This document shows, piece after piece, positions 41,435 through 51,223 of a DNA stretch of 57,041 nt. Source of the DNA: Candidatus Avimonas narfae. GTDB taxonomy: Bacteria; Bacillota; Clostridia; Oscillospirales; Acutalibacteraceae. The first letter of the stretch is position 1; each line of letters begins with the position of its first letter. Location of the stretch: assembly GCA_904395335.1 (NCBI GenBank), contig CAJFNR010000046.1, forward strand, positions 1-57,041, read 5' to 3'. The notes under the pieces are model-generated. The model had not been told where the DNA came from and searched no databases. It was given only the letters and a program-made list of their open reading frames with translations. Made by a program: the position numbers and the translations under genes.

Positions 41435-43204
41435 TTACGCGGAAAGCGCGTCCAGCTCGGTATCAATCTCCCCGATCATATCGTCCAACTTCTGTAGCTG
41501 GTCGTTGGGAACCTCATATTTGATGCGCACCACCTTGTCGAACAAACCGGTACCCGTGATGCGGGACAGCGGAACGCCCGCCGCCACTAGGCCCTGAGCC
41601 CGGCGGTGCAAGTGCAGGATCACCTGCATCATTTTCAGCTGCTTTTGAAGCGGCACATAGGTGTCGTCCTGGTGATAGGCGTTTTGCTGCAGGAAGCCCA
41701 CCCGGATCACACGGGCCGTTTCGATGGACAGCTTCTGGTCGTCCGGCAGCACATCGGAGCCGATGAGCTTGACGATCTCCATGAGCTTGTTTTCCTCCTG
41801 AAGGATCTGGGCCACGCGGGCCCGGCATTCCATGAAGTCCGCACCCACATTGCGTTCGTACCACGGCCCCAAATCGCTCAGATATTCGCTGTAGCTAGAG
41901 GTCCAGTTGATGGCGGGATAGTGGCGGGAATAGGCCAGCGATTTGTCCAGCGCCCAGAAGCAGCGGGTAAACCGCTTGGTGTTCTGGGTCACCGGCTCGG
42001 AAAAGTCGCTGCCCTGGGGGGAAACGGCGCCGATGATGGTGACGCTGCCCTTCTCCCCGCTGAGGGTTTCCATCATGCCCGCCCGCTCATAAAACTGCGA
42101 CAGGCGGGACGGCAGATAGGCCGGGAATCCCTCCTCCGCGGGCATTTCCTCCAACCGGCCAGAGATCTCGCGGAGCGCCTCCGCCCACCGGGAGGTGGAG
42201 TCGGCCATGATTGCCACGTGATATCCCATGTCGCGGTAATACTCCGCCAGGGTGATACCGGTGTAAATGGACGCTTCCCGGGCGGCCACGGGCATGTTGG
42301 AGGTGTTGGCGATGAGCACGGTCCGGTCGGTCATGGGACGGCCGGATTTGGGATCCACCAGGCTGGAGAATTCCTCCAGCACCTGGGACATCTCATTGCC
42401 CCGCTCCCCACATCCCACATATACGATGATATCCGCGTCGCACCATTTGGCCAGCTGATGCTGGGTCATGGTCTTGCCGGTACCAAAACCGCCGGGAATG
42501 GCGGCGGTGCCGCCCTTAGCAATGGGGAACAATGTGTCAATGACCCTCTGCCCCGTAATCAGCGGGGTATCCCCGTACAGGCGGCTTTTCACCGGGCGGG
42601 GGGTCCGGATGGGCCACTGCTGGCACAGGGTCAGCGGGGTTTCCTTCCCATCGTCTCCCTGAAGCACCGCCACGGTATCGGTGACGCGGTAAGCCCCATT
42701 GGGGCGCACCTCCTTCACCGTCCCCGACAGGCCGGCAGGCACCAGGCAGCGGTGCAGGATGGCCGGTGTCTCCGGACAGGTGGCGTACACCTGCCCACCG
42801 GTCAGGCGATCGCCCTCCTTCACCGTCACCGTGACCTCCCAGGTCCGCTCCCCGTCCAAGGAGGACACGGTCAGACCCCGGCTGATGAAATCGCCGGAGG
42901 CAGCCTCGATGGCCTTCAAAGGCCGCTCGATACCGTCAAAAATGTTGTCCAGTATTCCCGGACCTAGGGTGGCGCACAGCGGTCCTCCGGTGCCGTACAC
43001 CGGTTCCCCGGTGCGCAGACCGGTGGTGTTCTCATATACCTGGATGGTGGTTTTCTGGTCGTTGATGCCGATGACCTCGCCCACCAACCGTTCCTCACCC
43101 ACCAGCACCATTTCCATCATGGACAACCCCGTATCCCCCAGCAGGGTGACTACCGGACCGTTGATGCCGTAGATGCGGTTTTCTTTTGCCTCTTGCTTCG
43201 CCAT
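41435..43204 (-). CDS. atpA: V-type ATP synthase catalytic subunit A
   Basis: A 589-residue catalytic subunit. The Walker A GGFGTGKTMTQHQLAKW lies near residue 229-245, preceded by the long non-homologous bulge typical of V/A-type A subunits (about 105-190). The arginine/Glu-rich segment CGERGNEMSQVLEEFSSL and ADSTSRWAEALREISGRLEEMPAEEGFPAYL are intact. GAAAGGCGGG precedes the ATG. With B it forms the A3B3 head that makes or hydrolyses ATP. Confidence 0.96.
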   Translation of the reverse strand: MAKQEAKENRIYGINGPVVTLLGDTGLSMMEMVLVGEERLVGEVIGINDQKTTIQVYENTTGLRTGEPVYGTGGPLCATLGPGILDNIFDGIERPLKAIEAASGDFISRGLTVSSLDGERTWEVTVTVKEGDRLTGGQVYATCPETPAILHRCLVPAGLSGTVKEVRPNGAYRVTDTVAVLQGDDGKETPLTLCQQWPIRTPRPVKSRLYGDTPLITGQRVIDTLFPIAKGGTAAIPGGFGTGKTMTQHQLAKWCDADIIVYVGCGERGNEMSQVLEEFSSLVDPKSGRPMTDRTVLIANTSNMPVAAREASIYTGITLAEYYRDMGYHVAIMADSTSRWAEALREISGRLEEMPAEEGFPAYLPSRLSQFYERAGMMETLSGEKGSVTIIGAVSPQGSDFSEPVTQNTKRFTRCFWALDKSLAYSRHYPAINWTSSYSEYLSDLGPWYERNVGADFMECRARVAQILQEENKLMEIVKLIGSDVLPDDQKLSIETARVIRVGFLQQNAYHQDDTYVPLQKQLKMMQVILHLHRRAQGLVAAGVPLSRITGTGLFDKVVRIKYEVPNDQLQKLDDMIGEIDTELDALSA

Positions 43205-43261
43205 ATGTTCCCGCCTTTCCGTCCCGGAAAATCTCTCAGACCCTTTGCAAAGCCCGGGCGC

Positions 43262-43867
43262 TTACTCGATGGTCAGGCCCGAATGGGCGGTAAACCATTC
43301 CCGCTGCAGCAGCAGCTTCTGATCCAGGGTATCGTCCGCGATCAGGCCGCGAACCCGGTTCTCCCCCCGGACGCCGCCCAACCGGATGGATGCATCCGCT
43401 TCCAACCGGCTGTCCGCCGGGCAAAGGGGCCGCAGCTCTTCCCATTTGTCCTGATCCTGCGGCGCAAAATACAGGATGAGGGGAACCTGCCCCTCCTCCG
43501 TCAGACGGCCGACCACCTCGCTCACCGACTGTCTGAGCCGCTCCCGATAGGCGGGGGTAGCGGTGTATTCCCGCAGCTTTTCCTCCGCCCCGGCAAACAC
43601 ATCCTCCATCAGGCCCTGCCGCTTTTCCAGCAGATGACGGCGCTCGTCCAGCTCCCGCCGGGACAGATCCCGCCGCAGGTTGCTGCGCATGCCGGCGTTT
43701 TCCCTCTGGATCATCTCATAGGCTGCCTGAAGGGCCTGCTGCTCCGCTTCGTACAGGCGCTGAGCCTTGAAGTCCTCCACCTCCTGGTGGATGCGCTGAG
43801 ACTGCTCCTCCGCATAGGCCGTAACAGCCTCCACAAATTTACTGACTTTCTCGTCGCTGTTCACCAT
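43262..43867 (-). CDS. atpE: V-type ATP synthase subunit E (peripheral stalk)
   Basis: About 201 residues: a long N-terminal helix (AYAEEQSQRIHQEVEDFKAQRLYEAEQQALQAAYEMIQRE) and a C-terminal globular domain that binds the head. The 7-codon upstream extension starting at GTG is rejected, because GGCAGG is better placed for the ATG. Located between F and A as in other operons of this type. Confidence 0.88.
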   Translation of the reverse strand: MVNSDEKVSKFVEAVTAYAEEQSQRIHQEVEDFKAQRLYEAEQQALQAAYEMIQRENAGMRSNLRRDLSRRELDERRHLLEKRQGLMEDVFAGAEEKLREYTATPAYRERLRQSVSEVVGRLTEEGQVPLILYFAPQDQDKWEELRPLCPADSRLEADASIRLGGVRGENRVRGLIADDTLDQKLLLQREWFTAHSGLTIE

Positions 43868-43927
43868 AGTCGGCGACCTGCCTTTCACATGGGTTGCATG
43901 GACGCCCGCCCGATTGCGTCGGCGGGC

Positions 43928-44236
43928 CTACAGCCGGACACCGATGGCGTCCTGGACATAACGGGTGATGGAATCCTTGGCCCGGCCGTTGCCGTGCCGG
44001 TCGGGGATCTCCACAATCAGGGGACGGGACCGGTTCAGCTTGAGATCGTCCACCAGCTCCGGACAAAGGCGGACCAAGTGCTCGGTCATGAGCACCACGG
44101 CGATATCCTCCTGCTCCATAGCGTCGGAAAGCGCCTTGCGCACCTCGTCCTCCTCATGGACCACCACGCCCTCGATCCCGGCCAGGCGCATTCCCACCTG
44201 GGTATCCACGTTGTCGCTGATGACATAAAAGCGCAT
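43928..44236 (-). CDS. atpF: V-type ATP synthase subunit F
   Basis: A 102-residue shaft-associated subunit of normal length. Core FYVISDNVDTQVGMRLAGIEGVVVHEEDEV and the conserved AVVLMTEHLVRLCPELVD are visible. It sits between the ring subunit K and the stalk subunit E. Confidence 0.9.
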   Translation of the reverse strand: MRFYVISDNVDTQVGMRLAGIEGVVVHEEDEVRKALSDAMEQEDIAVVLMTEHLVRLCPELVDDLKLNRSRPLIVEIPDRHGNGRAKDSITRYVQDAIGVRL

Positions 44237-44256
44237 AGGGGATCCCCCGTTTCTTG

Positions 44257-44724
44257 TTAAAGGATCAACATCATGATGGCGATCAGCAGGCCGTACAGGC
44301 CGAAACCTTCGCCCAGCGCCACAAAGATGATGGATTTACCGAAGTTTTTGGGATCCTCCGACGTGGCGCCGATAGCGGCCGGAGCCGCAGAAGCGACGGC
44401 AATACCGCCGCCGACAGCGGCTACACCCACCGCCAGGCCCGCGCCGATGTAGGCCATGCTTTTGTCCGTCATTCCGGACGCCGCCTGATCCGCCGGGGTT
44501 CCCACCTCTTCCGAAGCGGACGTCCCGGCAGCGGAAGCGGACTCATCTCCTTCTGCAGAAACCGCCACGGGCAGACAAAGGCACAGGGTACCGATGACAA
44601 TTAGGGAAAGGAAATGCACCGCCATGGCCCGTTTGGGGGAACGGCCACGTTTGACCAGCAGAATGGCCACGGATACGGAAATCGCCAGCAGCAACACGGG
44701 AAGAATCAGCATCATCAGTTTCAT
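44257..44724 (-). CDS. V-type ATP synthase subunit K (membrane ring), one active hairpin
   Basis: A 155-residue protein. Four hydrophobic segments are visible, but only the second pair forms a usable c-ring hairpin: SMAYIGAGLAVGVAAVGGGIAVASAAPAAIGA and SIIFVALGEGFGLYGLLIAIMML, with the ion-carrying Glu at about residue 139. The first pair (about 1-58) is followed by an Ala/Ser/Glu-rich linker (SAEGDESASAAGTSASEE) and has no carboxylate. The known E. hirae K has two hairpins with the Glu in the second, so this is similar, though the first half is unusually diverged. Symbol usage varies (atpK/ntpK). Confidence 0.9.
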   Translation of the reverse strand: MKLMMLILPVLLLAISVSVAILLVKRGRSPKRAMAVHFLSLIVIGTLCLCLPVAVSAEGDESASAAGTSASEEVGTPADQAASGMTDKSMAYIGAGLAVGVAAVGGGIAVASAAPAAIGATSEDPKNFGKSIIFVALGEGFGLYGLLIAIMMLIL

Positions 44725-44792
44725 AGGATTGACCTCCTTGTTATGTGTGCGGCAGGAACGCCGCAAATATACGGAATAAGGAACCCACCCGC

Positions 44793-46724
44793 TCAGGAAC
44801 GCGGTTTCAGCGGGAGGAACGGACGGCCGTCCCCCTGGTAGTACCGGCTGAACATCTCATAGAACTCCAGCCGCATCACCTGGATGGCCACCAACAGGGC
44901 TTCCATGGCGGTCACCAGGACGTTGCCCAGAATCACGGCCACGGTATAGCCGAAGGGGCCAAACAGTCCCGCTAGGGAGAACACCGCCATCATCATTCCC
45001 GCATGGATCAGCACAAAGGCCGCCACCCGCAGAAAAGACATGGTGTTGGAAAGATACGTCAGCAGAGCCTCGAACAGCTCAAAAAAGGTCTGGAGGATAT
45101 ATTCCCCCCATTTTTCCGGTTTCCAGTCCTTTCGTCCGGACACCAGCTTACCCAAAGGCTCCTGAAGGAACATGGAAATCAAGGGCAGAACCACGGTAAC
45201 AATCAGGTATGCCGGTGTAAACAGGGGAATATTCAGCAGCAGCTGGCACACGGCTCCCACCGTAATCCCGCCATAGAATACGAAACCGGCAATCCCGTTG
45301 GGACCGAAAACGGCCCTTTCATAATCTCGCTGCCTTAAGCTGGAATAGATATTGATGCCCATGCTGATGAGGATCAGGGCAATGCCCAGCAGAACCGCCG
45401 CCAGAATAATCTTGATCGGCGTTCCTGTCCCCATGACCTCAATGGGCTTTTCCGACAGGCCGAAAACCCCCTTGTACAGCGGATCCAACACGTGCTCGAA
45501 GCCGAAAACGGAACCGAATACCGTACCGAACACCGCCGCGGAGATACCGCAGGGGATCAGCACCCGGCCGATATCCATGCGCTTGAGCTTCCACATCAGC
45601 CAGCCTACCAAAGATACACAGAGTCCCTGCCCCAGGTCGGCAAACATCAACCCGAACAGTACAGTATAGGTAATGCCTACAAAAATCGTGGGATCCATTT
45701 CGGTATATCGCGGCGTGCCGTACATCCCCACCAGGTATTCGAAGGGACGGAACAGGCGCCGGTTGCGCAGCTCCACCGGCGGGGAATGACGATGATCCCG
45801 CTCCGGGGTTTCCACCGAATATTCGATGGCGTCCACCTGGTCCAGCCGGCGGCAAAACGCCTGTTCCTCCCGGGCGGGCACCCATCCGGTCAGGATAAAT
45901 TTATCGTTGTGCCGCGCCGCGTAACGCCGGATACCAAAATAATAGGAGCGCATCTGCAAATGGCTGTATACCTCTGTACAGCGGGGACCTTCCTTTACCC
46001 AAAAGTCCGTGATCTCCTTCCGGCACTGTTCCCTCTGCTCCCGCAGGTCCTCCTGCTCTTTCTGAAGGGCGGAAACGATCTCCTCGGGATGCCCCACGGC
46101 GGCGGGGATCCGCAGCCGTTCGAAGTAGAGGGAGGAAAATATCCGGTCTACCTCTTCCGCCTGATCGAAGGGGGCAAAGTACACACCCCAGCAGTACTCC
46201 TCCTCCTTCGCTCCGGGAAAGAACAGCACGAAGGGATTGTCGTTATACAGCTTCAGCCTTTCAAAGCTCTCGTTGGGCAAACGTCCGAAACGCACCTTGA
46301 TGTTCCGGCAGGCCAGCACCTTGTCCAAATCGATATCCAATCCGAAAAAATGACGGAACTGGATGATGTCCCTTCCCTTGGACTCGTACTGCGCGGACAG
46401 GTCAGCCAGCCGCCCCGACAGCTCGGCTGACCGGGCGGAAAATTCCTCCGCATAGCGGAACAGCTCCTCATCCGATTCCGCCCCCTCGGCGGAATCCTGC
46501 GGGGATAGGGTCCCCCCTACCCGGGAAGCCGCCTCCTGCAGACGGGCAATAGGCTCGGTATAGGGGTCGTCCTCCCGTACCGGTTCAAATCCGGACGGAT
46601 CGGAAAAAAAGGTGATGGCATCGTCCGGCTGCATAACACCGGAGCCGCCGCACACACGCACCACCTGATCCAGGCTATCCATCCGGCCGATGATGCTGAT
46701 CTGTTTCATACGGGAAACCGCCAT
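44793..46724 (-). CDS. atpI: V-type ATP synthase subunit I (a-subunit type)
   Basis: A 643-residue protein with a soluble N-terminal half (about 1-330) and seven to eight membrane helices in the second half (ITYTVLFGLMFADLGQGLCVSLVGWLMWKLK; YLSNTMSFLRVAAFVLIHAGMMMAVFSLAG with the essential Arg). It provides the ion half-channels next to the K ring. It starts right at the stop codon of the C-subunit gene, so translation is coupled. Confidence 0.94.
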   Translation of the reverse strand: MAVSRMKQISIIGRMDSLDQVVRVCGGSGVMQPDDAITFFSDPSGFEPVREDDPYTEPIARLQEAASRVGGTLSPQDSAEGAESDEELFRYAEEFSARSAELSGRLADLSAQYESKGRDIIQFRHFFGLDIDLDKVLACRNIKVRFGRLPNESFERLKLYNDNPFVLFFPGAKEEEYCWGVYFAPFDQAEEVDRIFSSLYFERLRIPAAVGHPEEIVSALQKEQEDLREQREQCRKEITDFWVKEGPRCTEVYSHLQMRSYYFGIRRYAARHNDKFILTGWVPAREEQAFCRRLDQVDAIEYSVETPERDHRHSPPVELRNRRLFRPFEYLVGMYGTPRYTEMDPTIFVGITYTVLFGLMFADLGQGLCVSLVGWLMWKLKRMDIGRVLIPCGISAAVFGTVFGSVFGFEHVLDPLYKGVFGLSEKPIEVMGTGTPIKIILAAVLLGIALILISMGINIYSSLRQRDYERAVFGPNGIAGFVFYGGITVGAVCQLLLNIPLFTPAYLIVTVVLPLISMFLQEPLGKLVSGRKDWKPEKWGEYILQTFFELFEALLTYLSNTMSFLRVAAFVLIHAGMMMAVFSLAGLFGPFGYTVAVILGNVLVTAMEALLVAIQVMRLEFYEMFSRYYQGDGRPFLPLKPRS

Positions 46725-46725
46725 A

Positions 46726-47784
46726 TCACTTTCCCCCCATTGGTTCCGCCATAATCAGGACGGGCTTGATTTCTTCCGGAGGGAGCCCATACCGGACGCC
46801 CTCGATGATGTTGATGATGTTTTCCAGCTCCACCGCGCTGACCACCCGATAGGAAAACAGCGTCACCATGGGATAAATGGAATACCGCAGGTAATGCCGG
46901 GCGGTGTAAAAGGAAGCGCGGATATTGAGATCGTGGGAATGACAGCGCTGCTCCTCCGGTATTCTCCGGCCCATGGGGGTGTTATAGAACAAGTCCAGCA
47001 CTTCTTCCGGCGCGGCGGCTTCCACCATCTGTCCCCGCACCTTTTCGCTCAGGGCGCCGCCCCAGGGCAACAGATTGCTTCGGATCTCTTCAGGGGAAGC
47101 GTTAAAGTACCGCTTGAGACGGAAAATGCGGGTGACGTTCTGCGCGTCCATCCGCGTGCCGGATACATCCACCATCTGCTGGCGCAGCTCACCGGAGGTG
47201 GCGTCGATGACGTGCAGCAGATAGTGGGCAACACCCCGGTACAGCTCGTTTTCAATCTCCCGGATGCGCAGGGTGCCGTTTTCCGCCGGCGGATACCGGT
47301 CCAGTATCTGGCGGTAATCGGTGCCCGACAGCGCTTCCTTCAGCTCGTCAAAGGTAGTGGCCCGGCTCATTTTCATCAGGTCAATGGACACCCGTCCCAG
47401 CATGGACAGAGGCATGGTATAAAAATATTCCTCCGAGCGCCCGGCGCCGATCAGGCGCAGGCAGCGGACAATCTGATCCGCTACCTCCCGCCGCAACAGG
47501 TATTCCGCCATTTCCCGGCCACCCGCCATATCGTAGCGGCACAGCGCGGCGTAGTCCTGTCGGACCTTTCGCCGCAACAGCACCTCCAGATAACCGCGGT
47601 GGATGCTGGATTCGTTGACCTCCCCCAACACAGTGGCGTAGGAGGTATTGCTTTTCAGATAGGCGGCGATCTCGCCCACGGAGCGGCAGCCCAGCAGGGC
47701 GGCCAAATCCTGCGGCGTCAGCCGTCCGCCGTACATGGCCCGCGCTTTGGCCAGAATCACATTGGATACATAGTGTCCCGCCAT
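46726..47784 (-). CDS. atpC: V-type ATP synthase subunit C/AC39 (d-type)
   Basis: A 352-residue soluble helical subunit that caps the K ring: YVSNVILAKARAMYGGRLTPQDLAALLGCRSVGEIAAYLKSNTSY is typical. AAGGAGG precedes the ATG. Symbols for this subunit vary (ntpC, atpC). Second gene of the operon. Confidence 0.92.
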   Translation of the reverse strand: MAGHYVSNVILAKARAMYGGRLTPQDLAALLGCRSVGEIAAYLKSNTSYATVLGEVNESSIHRGYLEVLLRRKVRQDYAALCRYDMAGGREMAEYLLRREVADQIVRCLRLIGAGRSEEYFYTMPLSMLGRVSIDLMKMSRATTFDELKEALSGTDYRQILDRYPPAENGTLRIREIENELYRGVAHYLLHVIDATSGELRQQMVDVSGTRMDAQNVTRIFRLKRYFNASPEEIRSNLLPWGGALSEKVRGQMVEAAAPEEVLDLFYNTPMGRRIPEEQRCHSHDLNIRASFYTARHYLRYSIYPMVTLFSYRVVSAVELENIINIIEGVRYGLPPEEIKPVLIMAEPMGGK

Positions 47785-47836
47785 CGGCGTTCCGCCCTCC
47801 TTTCCTCGAAATCGGACAAAACGGACAGGGAAGCGG

Positions 47837-48145
47837 TCAGCCGGTCACCCGGGCGACGATCTCCTCGATCCATCGGCTGCGGTTGTCCGCCGCCAGCTTT
47901 TCCAGCCGGGCGGCCTGATCGGCATAATAGGCCTGCCTCTGTTTCCACTCTTCATCAGCCAGCTTCTGTTCGGTTTCCAGATTGGTGCGGATGCGCGCCC
48001 GGGCCTTCTCCAGATAATCGTCACGCAGACGGCGGGCCTTTTCCACGATTTCCTCTTCCGAATCCTTCCGCTCCCTCTGAGCGGCATCGGTGATCTCCCG
48101 CGCCTTTTCGTCGATGTCGATGATGCGCTTGATCATGGCTTCCAT
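47837..48145 (-). CDS. V-type ATP synthase subunit G/H (peripheral stalk)
   Basis: A 102-residue, highly charged coiled-coil protein (IKRIIDIDEKAREITDAAQRERKDSEEEIVEKARRLRDDYLEKARARIRTNLE) that pairs with subunit E in the outer stalk. AAAGGAGG lies before the ATG. It is the first gene of the nine-gene operon G/H-C-I-K-F-E-A-B-D. Confidence 0.82.
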   Translation of the reverse strand: MEAMIKRIIDIDEKAREITDAAQRERKDSEEEIVEKARRLRDDYLEKARARIRTNLETEQKLADEEWKQRQAYYADQAARLEKLAADNRSRWIEEIVARVTG

Positions 48146-48205
48146 CCGTCTCCGCCTCCTTTCCTCGCGTCATACGGCGAAATCCGATTTTTTAGTATAT
48201 GCTTA

Positions 48206-48228
48206 CCGCCGGGGATTAACCCCGGCGG
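48206..48228. other. GC-rich perfect hairpin between UPF0210 gene and V-ATPase operon
   Basis: CCGCCGGGG (48206-48214) pairs with CCCCGGCGG (48220-48228). No T run follows on the minus strand, so it may not terminate; a TATACT sequence just after it could be a -10 for the V-ATPase operon, but no matching -35 is seen. Confidence 0.45.
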
Positions 48229-48240
48229 CGGTGAGAACCG

Positions 48241-49599
48241 TCAGTTTTTCAGGCTTTGCAGCGGCGCAGGGATCCGTCCGCCGCGTCCGATAAAGCGGGC
48301 GGGAGACGAGGTATTCAGCGGCATCACAGGTCCGCCGCCCAGCAGCCCACCGAAGGACAGCTCTTCGCCCACCTGCCTGCCGATGGCGGGCACCACCCGC
48401 ACCGCCGTTGTTTTGGAGTTGACCATGCCGATAGCCGCCTCGTCCGCAATGATGGCCGAAATTACCTCCGCCGGCGTGTCGCCGGGAATGTTGATCATAT
48501 CCAGGCCCACTGAGCATACAGCGGTCATGGCTTCCAGCTTTTCGATGCGCAGGCAACCTTCCCGGGCGGCACGAATCATCCCTGCATCCTCCGTCACCGG
48601 GATAAACGCCCCCGACAGACCACCCACATGGGACGACGCCATGACGCCGCCCTTTTTCACCGCGTCGTTGAGCAAAGCTAGAGCGGCCGTGGTGCCGTGG
48701 GCGCCGCAGCGCTCCAACCCCATCTCTTCCAGGATGTGTGCGACGGAATCGCCCACCGCCGGCGTGGGAGCCAGCGACAGATCCACAATTCCGAAGGGCA
48801 CGCCCAGACGGTGCGATGCTTCCGTGGCCACCAGCTGGCCCATACGCGTGATTTTAAACGCCGTCTTTTTGATCAGATCGGCCACGGCGGTAAGGTCGCA
48901 ATCCCCCGCCTTGGCCAGAGCGGCCCGCACCACACCGGGGCCGGAAACCCCCACGTTAATGACGCAGTCGGGTTCCCCGGCGCCGTGAAAGGCACCCGCC
49001 ATGAAAGGATTGTCCTCTGGCGCGTTGCAGAACACCACCAGCTTGGCGCATCCAATGCAATCCCGGTCGGCGGTACGCTCCGCCGCCGCGCGGACCGCCT
49101 GGCCCATCAGGGCCACGGCGTCCATATTGATCCCCGCCTTGGTGGATCCGATATTGACCGAAGAACACACATGGTCGGTGACGGCCAGCGCCTCCGGAAT
49201 GCTTTCGATCAGCTCCCGGTCCCCGGCGGCGAAACCCTTCTGCACCAGGGCGGAATAGCCGCCGATAAAGTTGACCCCGCATTCCACTGCCGCCTTTTCC
49301 AGCGTGCGGGCAAAACGCACCATGTCCTTGTTTTCGCACGCAGCAGCGATCATGGCGATGGGGGTAACGGAAATCCGCTTGTTGATAATGGGGATCCCGT
49401 ACATTTTTTCGATGTCTTCACCAGTCTTCACCAGGTCCCGCGCACAGCGGGTAATCTTGTCGTACACCCGCCGGCAGGCCCGGTCGATATCGCTGTCACA
49501 ACAGTCCAGCAGGGAAATGCCCATGGTGATGGTGCGCACGTCCAGGTGCTCGTCCTGGATCATGGTGATGGTCTCCAGAATATCTCCCGCGTTGAGCAT
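48241..49599 (-). CDS. UPF0210/DUF711 family protein (PFL-superfamily fold)
   Basis: A 452-residue conserved protein ([37 protein letters not shown] is the family start). Its fold belongs to the pyruvate-formate-lyase/ribonucleotide-reductase superfamily, but no C-terminal glycyl-radical motif is present; several conserved Cys lie in DCCDSD and [22 protein letters not shown]. Function is unknown. It is normally found beside or fused to a UPF0237 ACT domain, as here, where that gene lies 26 bases upstream in the same operon. Confidence 0.92.
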   Translation of the reverse strand: MLNAGDILETITMIQDEHLDVRTITMGISLLDCCDSDIDRACRRVYDKITRCARDLVKTGEDIEKMYGIPIINKRISVTPIAMIAAACENKDMVRFARTLEKAAVECGVNFIGGYSALVQKGFAAGDRELIESIPEALAVTDHVCSSVNIGSTKAGINMDAVALMGQAVRAAAERTADRDCIGCAKLVVFCNAPEDNPFMAGAFHGAGEPDCVINVGVSGPGVVRAALAKAGDCDLTAVADLIKKTAFKITRMGQLVATEASHRLGVPFGIVDLSLAPTPAVGDSVAHILEEMGLERCGAHGTTAALALLNDAVKKGGVMASSHVGGLSGAFIPVTEDAGMIRAAREGCLRIEKLEAMTAVCSVGLDMINIPGDTPAEVISAIIADEAAIGMVNSKTTAVRVVPAIGRQVGEELSFGGLLGGGPVMPLNTSSPARFIGRGGRIPAPLQSLKN

Positions 49600-49625
49600 G
49601 GCTACTCTCTCCTTTGGCGTCGAAA

Positions 49626-49895
49626 TCAGATGCGGTGCATGGAATTGAAAATATCCTCGTGCATCGCGTGAACGGAGAGGCCCATTTCCTTCCCCAGCGC
49701 GTTCAGTTCCTCGGAAAATGCCGTGAACGGCACGTCGCAGTCGGAAATATCCACCATCATAATCATGGCGAACATGCCCTGCAGAATGGATTGGGTCACA
49801 TCAGATACATTGACCCGGTGGGCGGCGCATACCGCCGACACCCGTGCCAGAATGCCCACCATATCCTTGCCGATGACGGTTATCACTGCACGCAT
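49626..49895 (-). CDS. UPF0237 ACT domain protein
   Basis: An 89-residue single ACT domain ([48 protein letters not shown]), similar to the ligand-binding ACT regions of GcvR-type regulators. GGAGGAAG precedes the ATG; a 92-codon upstream extension is rejected because that part is non-coding in character. First gene of the operon with UPF0210. It probably senses an amino acid or controls its partner, by inference. Confidence 0.92.
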   Translation of the reverse strand: MRAVITVIGKDMVGILARVSAVCAAHRVNVSDVTQSILQGMFAMIMMVDISDCDVPFTAFSEELNALGKEMGLSVHAMHEDIFNSMHRI

Positions 49896-50376
49896 AGCTC
49901 TTCCTCCATCCCCCGGCTTTTGTGCTGACAGGGGCTCTTTTGGTTTTCCTTGATGCTTTATGATAGCACAATCCCCTGGGGAAAAAAAGAGCAATTTTCC
50001 ACGAACCTTTAAAACAACCGGGTGAGTATCCCTGAAAAATAGCAAAAATTTTCGCCTATCTCCCCCTAAACTCTGGGTGGGGCCGACTGCAAATCCCAAG
50101 AGAGCCGCCAACGCAGAAGGACCCTCATTCTCTCCCCAATGAAAAGCCTTTGGGTAACCTGTGTACGGCAAGGAATGTATATGCCTGCAGGGCAGCGGCA
50201 GAATCGCCCCCCCGCTCCAGGAAAGGTACCCGGCATCCCATTCCCTTCAACCTTCCATCCGCCACTCATACCGGCTTTCCGGGCTTTTCTCCGGGAAAAA
50301 AATATGATAGGATAAAAACATAAAAGGCGAACCCCTATTTTCCTTGCCATTTTCCATCAGAAGGAGTACTGTTAGA
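49896..50376. other. Divergent intergenic region
   Basis: About 480 bases between the UPF0237 operon and the HisJ-like gene. A minus-strand TATCAT (49959-49964) lies where the operon's -10 would be, with a poor -35. The middle (50060-50240) has several short inverted repeats and an open frame with no start signal. Nothing recognisable was found. Confidence 0.4.
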
Positions 50377-51180
50377 ATGTATCTGGCTGACTGTCATCTG
50401 CATACCCACCATTCCCCCGATTCGGAGGCAGCCTTTGACGACATCGCCCGGGCCGCTTGTGCAGCGGGGCTGTCCGCTGTCACGGTGACGGATCATGTGG
50501 AGATGGGCGCTTTTATCCGGGAAGGCTATGTGCTCTCCCACCCCGCCTCTCTGGCGGAAACGGCGGAGACGGCCGAAAGATGGCGGGGCCGCCTGACCAT
50601 TCTGCGCGGCGTAGAGCTGGGGGAGCCGCTGGAAAACCTTACGGAAACCGGGAAACTGCTGGATGCCCCGCTGGATTTTGTCCCCGCCTCTCTTCACAAC
50701 CTTCCGGGGATCGACGACTTCTATTTTCTGAACTACGGCGAATGGGATATTCCCCGCCTGCTGGATCAATATTTCGCCCAGCTGCTCGGCATGGTTCACT
50801 GGGGGCGCTTCGATTCCCTCGCACACCTGACCTATCCGTTCCGTTATCTTCCGCCCCAATGGCGGGAGGAAGGCTACGGCCGCTGGCGGGAATGCATCGA
50901 CGCCGTCCTTTCCGCTTTGGCAGAAAAAGGGCTGGCTCTGGAAATCAACGTATCCGGCCTGCGCCAGGAAATCGGACGGACACTGCCGGATCTCCCCATC
51001 ATCCGGCGCTTCCGGGAGCTGGGGGGCGAATGGGTGACGGTTGGCTCGGACGCCCACCGTCCGGAGGATGTGGGCCGTCATATCCAGGACGGATTGGCGC
51101 TGGCCGCCGAAGCGGGCTTCCGCTATTATGCAGTTTATGAAAACCGAACGCCTCAGGCGCATTCCCTGAAGCATATATAA
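50377..51180 (+). CDS. PHP-type histidinol-phosphatase (HisJ family)
   Basis: A 267-residue PHP phosphoesterase. Metal-binding motifs are DCHLHTHHSPDSE (about 5-17), VTVTDHVEM (about 37-45), GVELGEP, VPASLHN, MVHWGRFD and the C-terminal VGSDAHRPEDVG. HisJ enzymes remove phosphate from L-histidinol phosphate; no other his genes are near, so another PHP substrate is possible. AAGGAG lies just before the ATG and the 11-codon upstream extension is dropped. Confidence 0.87.
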   Translation: MYLADCHLHTHHSPDSEAAFDDIARAACAAGLSAVTVTDHVEMGAFIREGYVLSHPASLAETAETAERWRGRLTILRGVELGEPLENLTETGKLLDAPLDFVPASLHNLPGIDDFYFLNYGEWDIPRLLDQYFAQLLGMVHWGRFDSLAHLTYPFRYLPPQWREEGYGRWRECIDAVLSALAEKGLALEINVSGLRQEIGRTLPDLPIIRRFRELGGEWVTVGSDAHRPEDVGRHIQDGLALAAEAGFRYYAVYENRTPQAHSLKHI

Positions 51181-51223
51181 AGCCGACCGCCCTCGCGGCG
51201 GAGAATCAAAAGGAGGAATCTTC

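Noticed and set aside
41606-42967. A 453-codon plus-strand frame over V-ATPase subunit A
   Set aside because: Antisense shadow of a certain gene; the translation has no recognisable domain.
49896-50171. A longer, 181-residue version of the UPF0237 protein
   Set aside because: The extra 92 residues do not look like protein, and a strong GGAGGAAG site marks the internal ATG that gives the normal 89-residue ACT protein.
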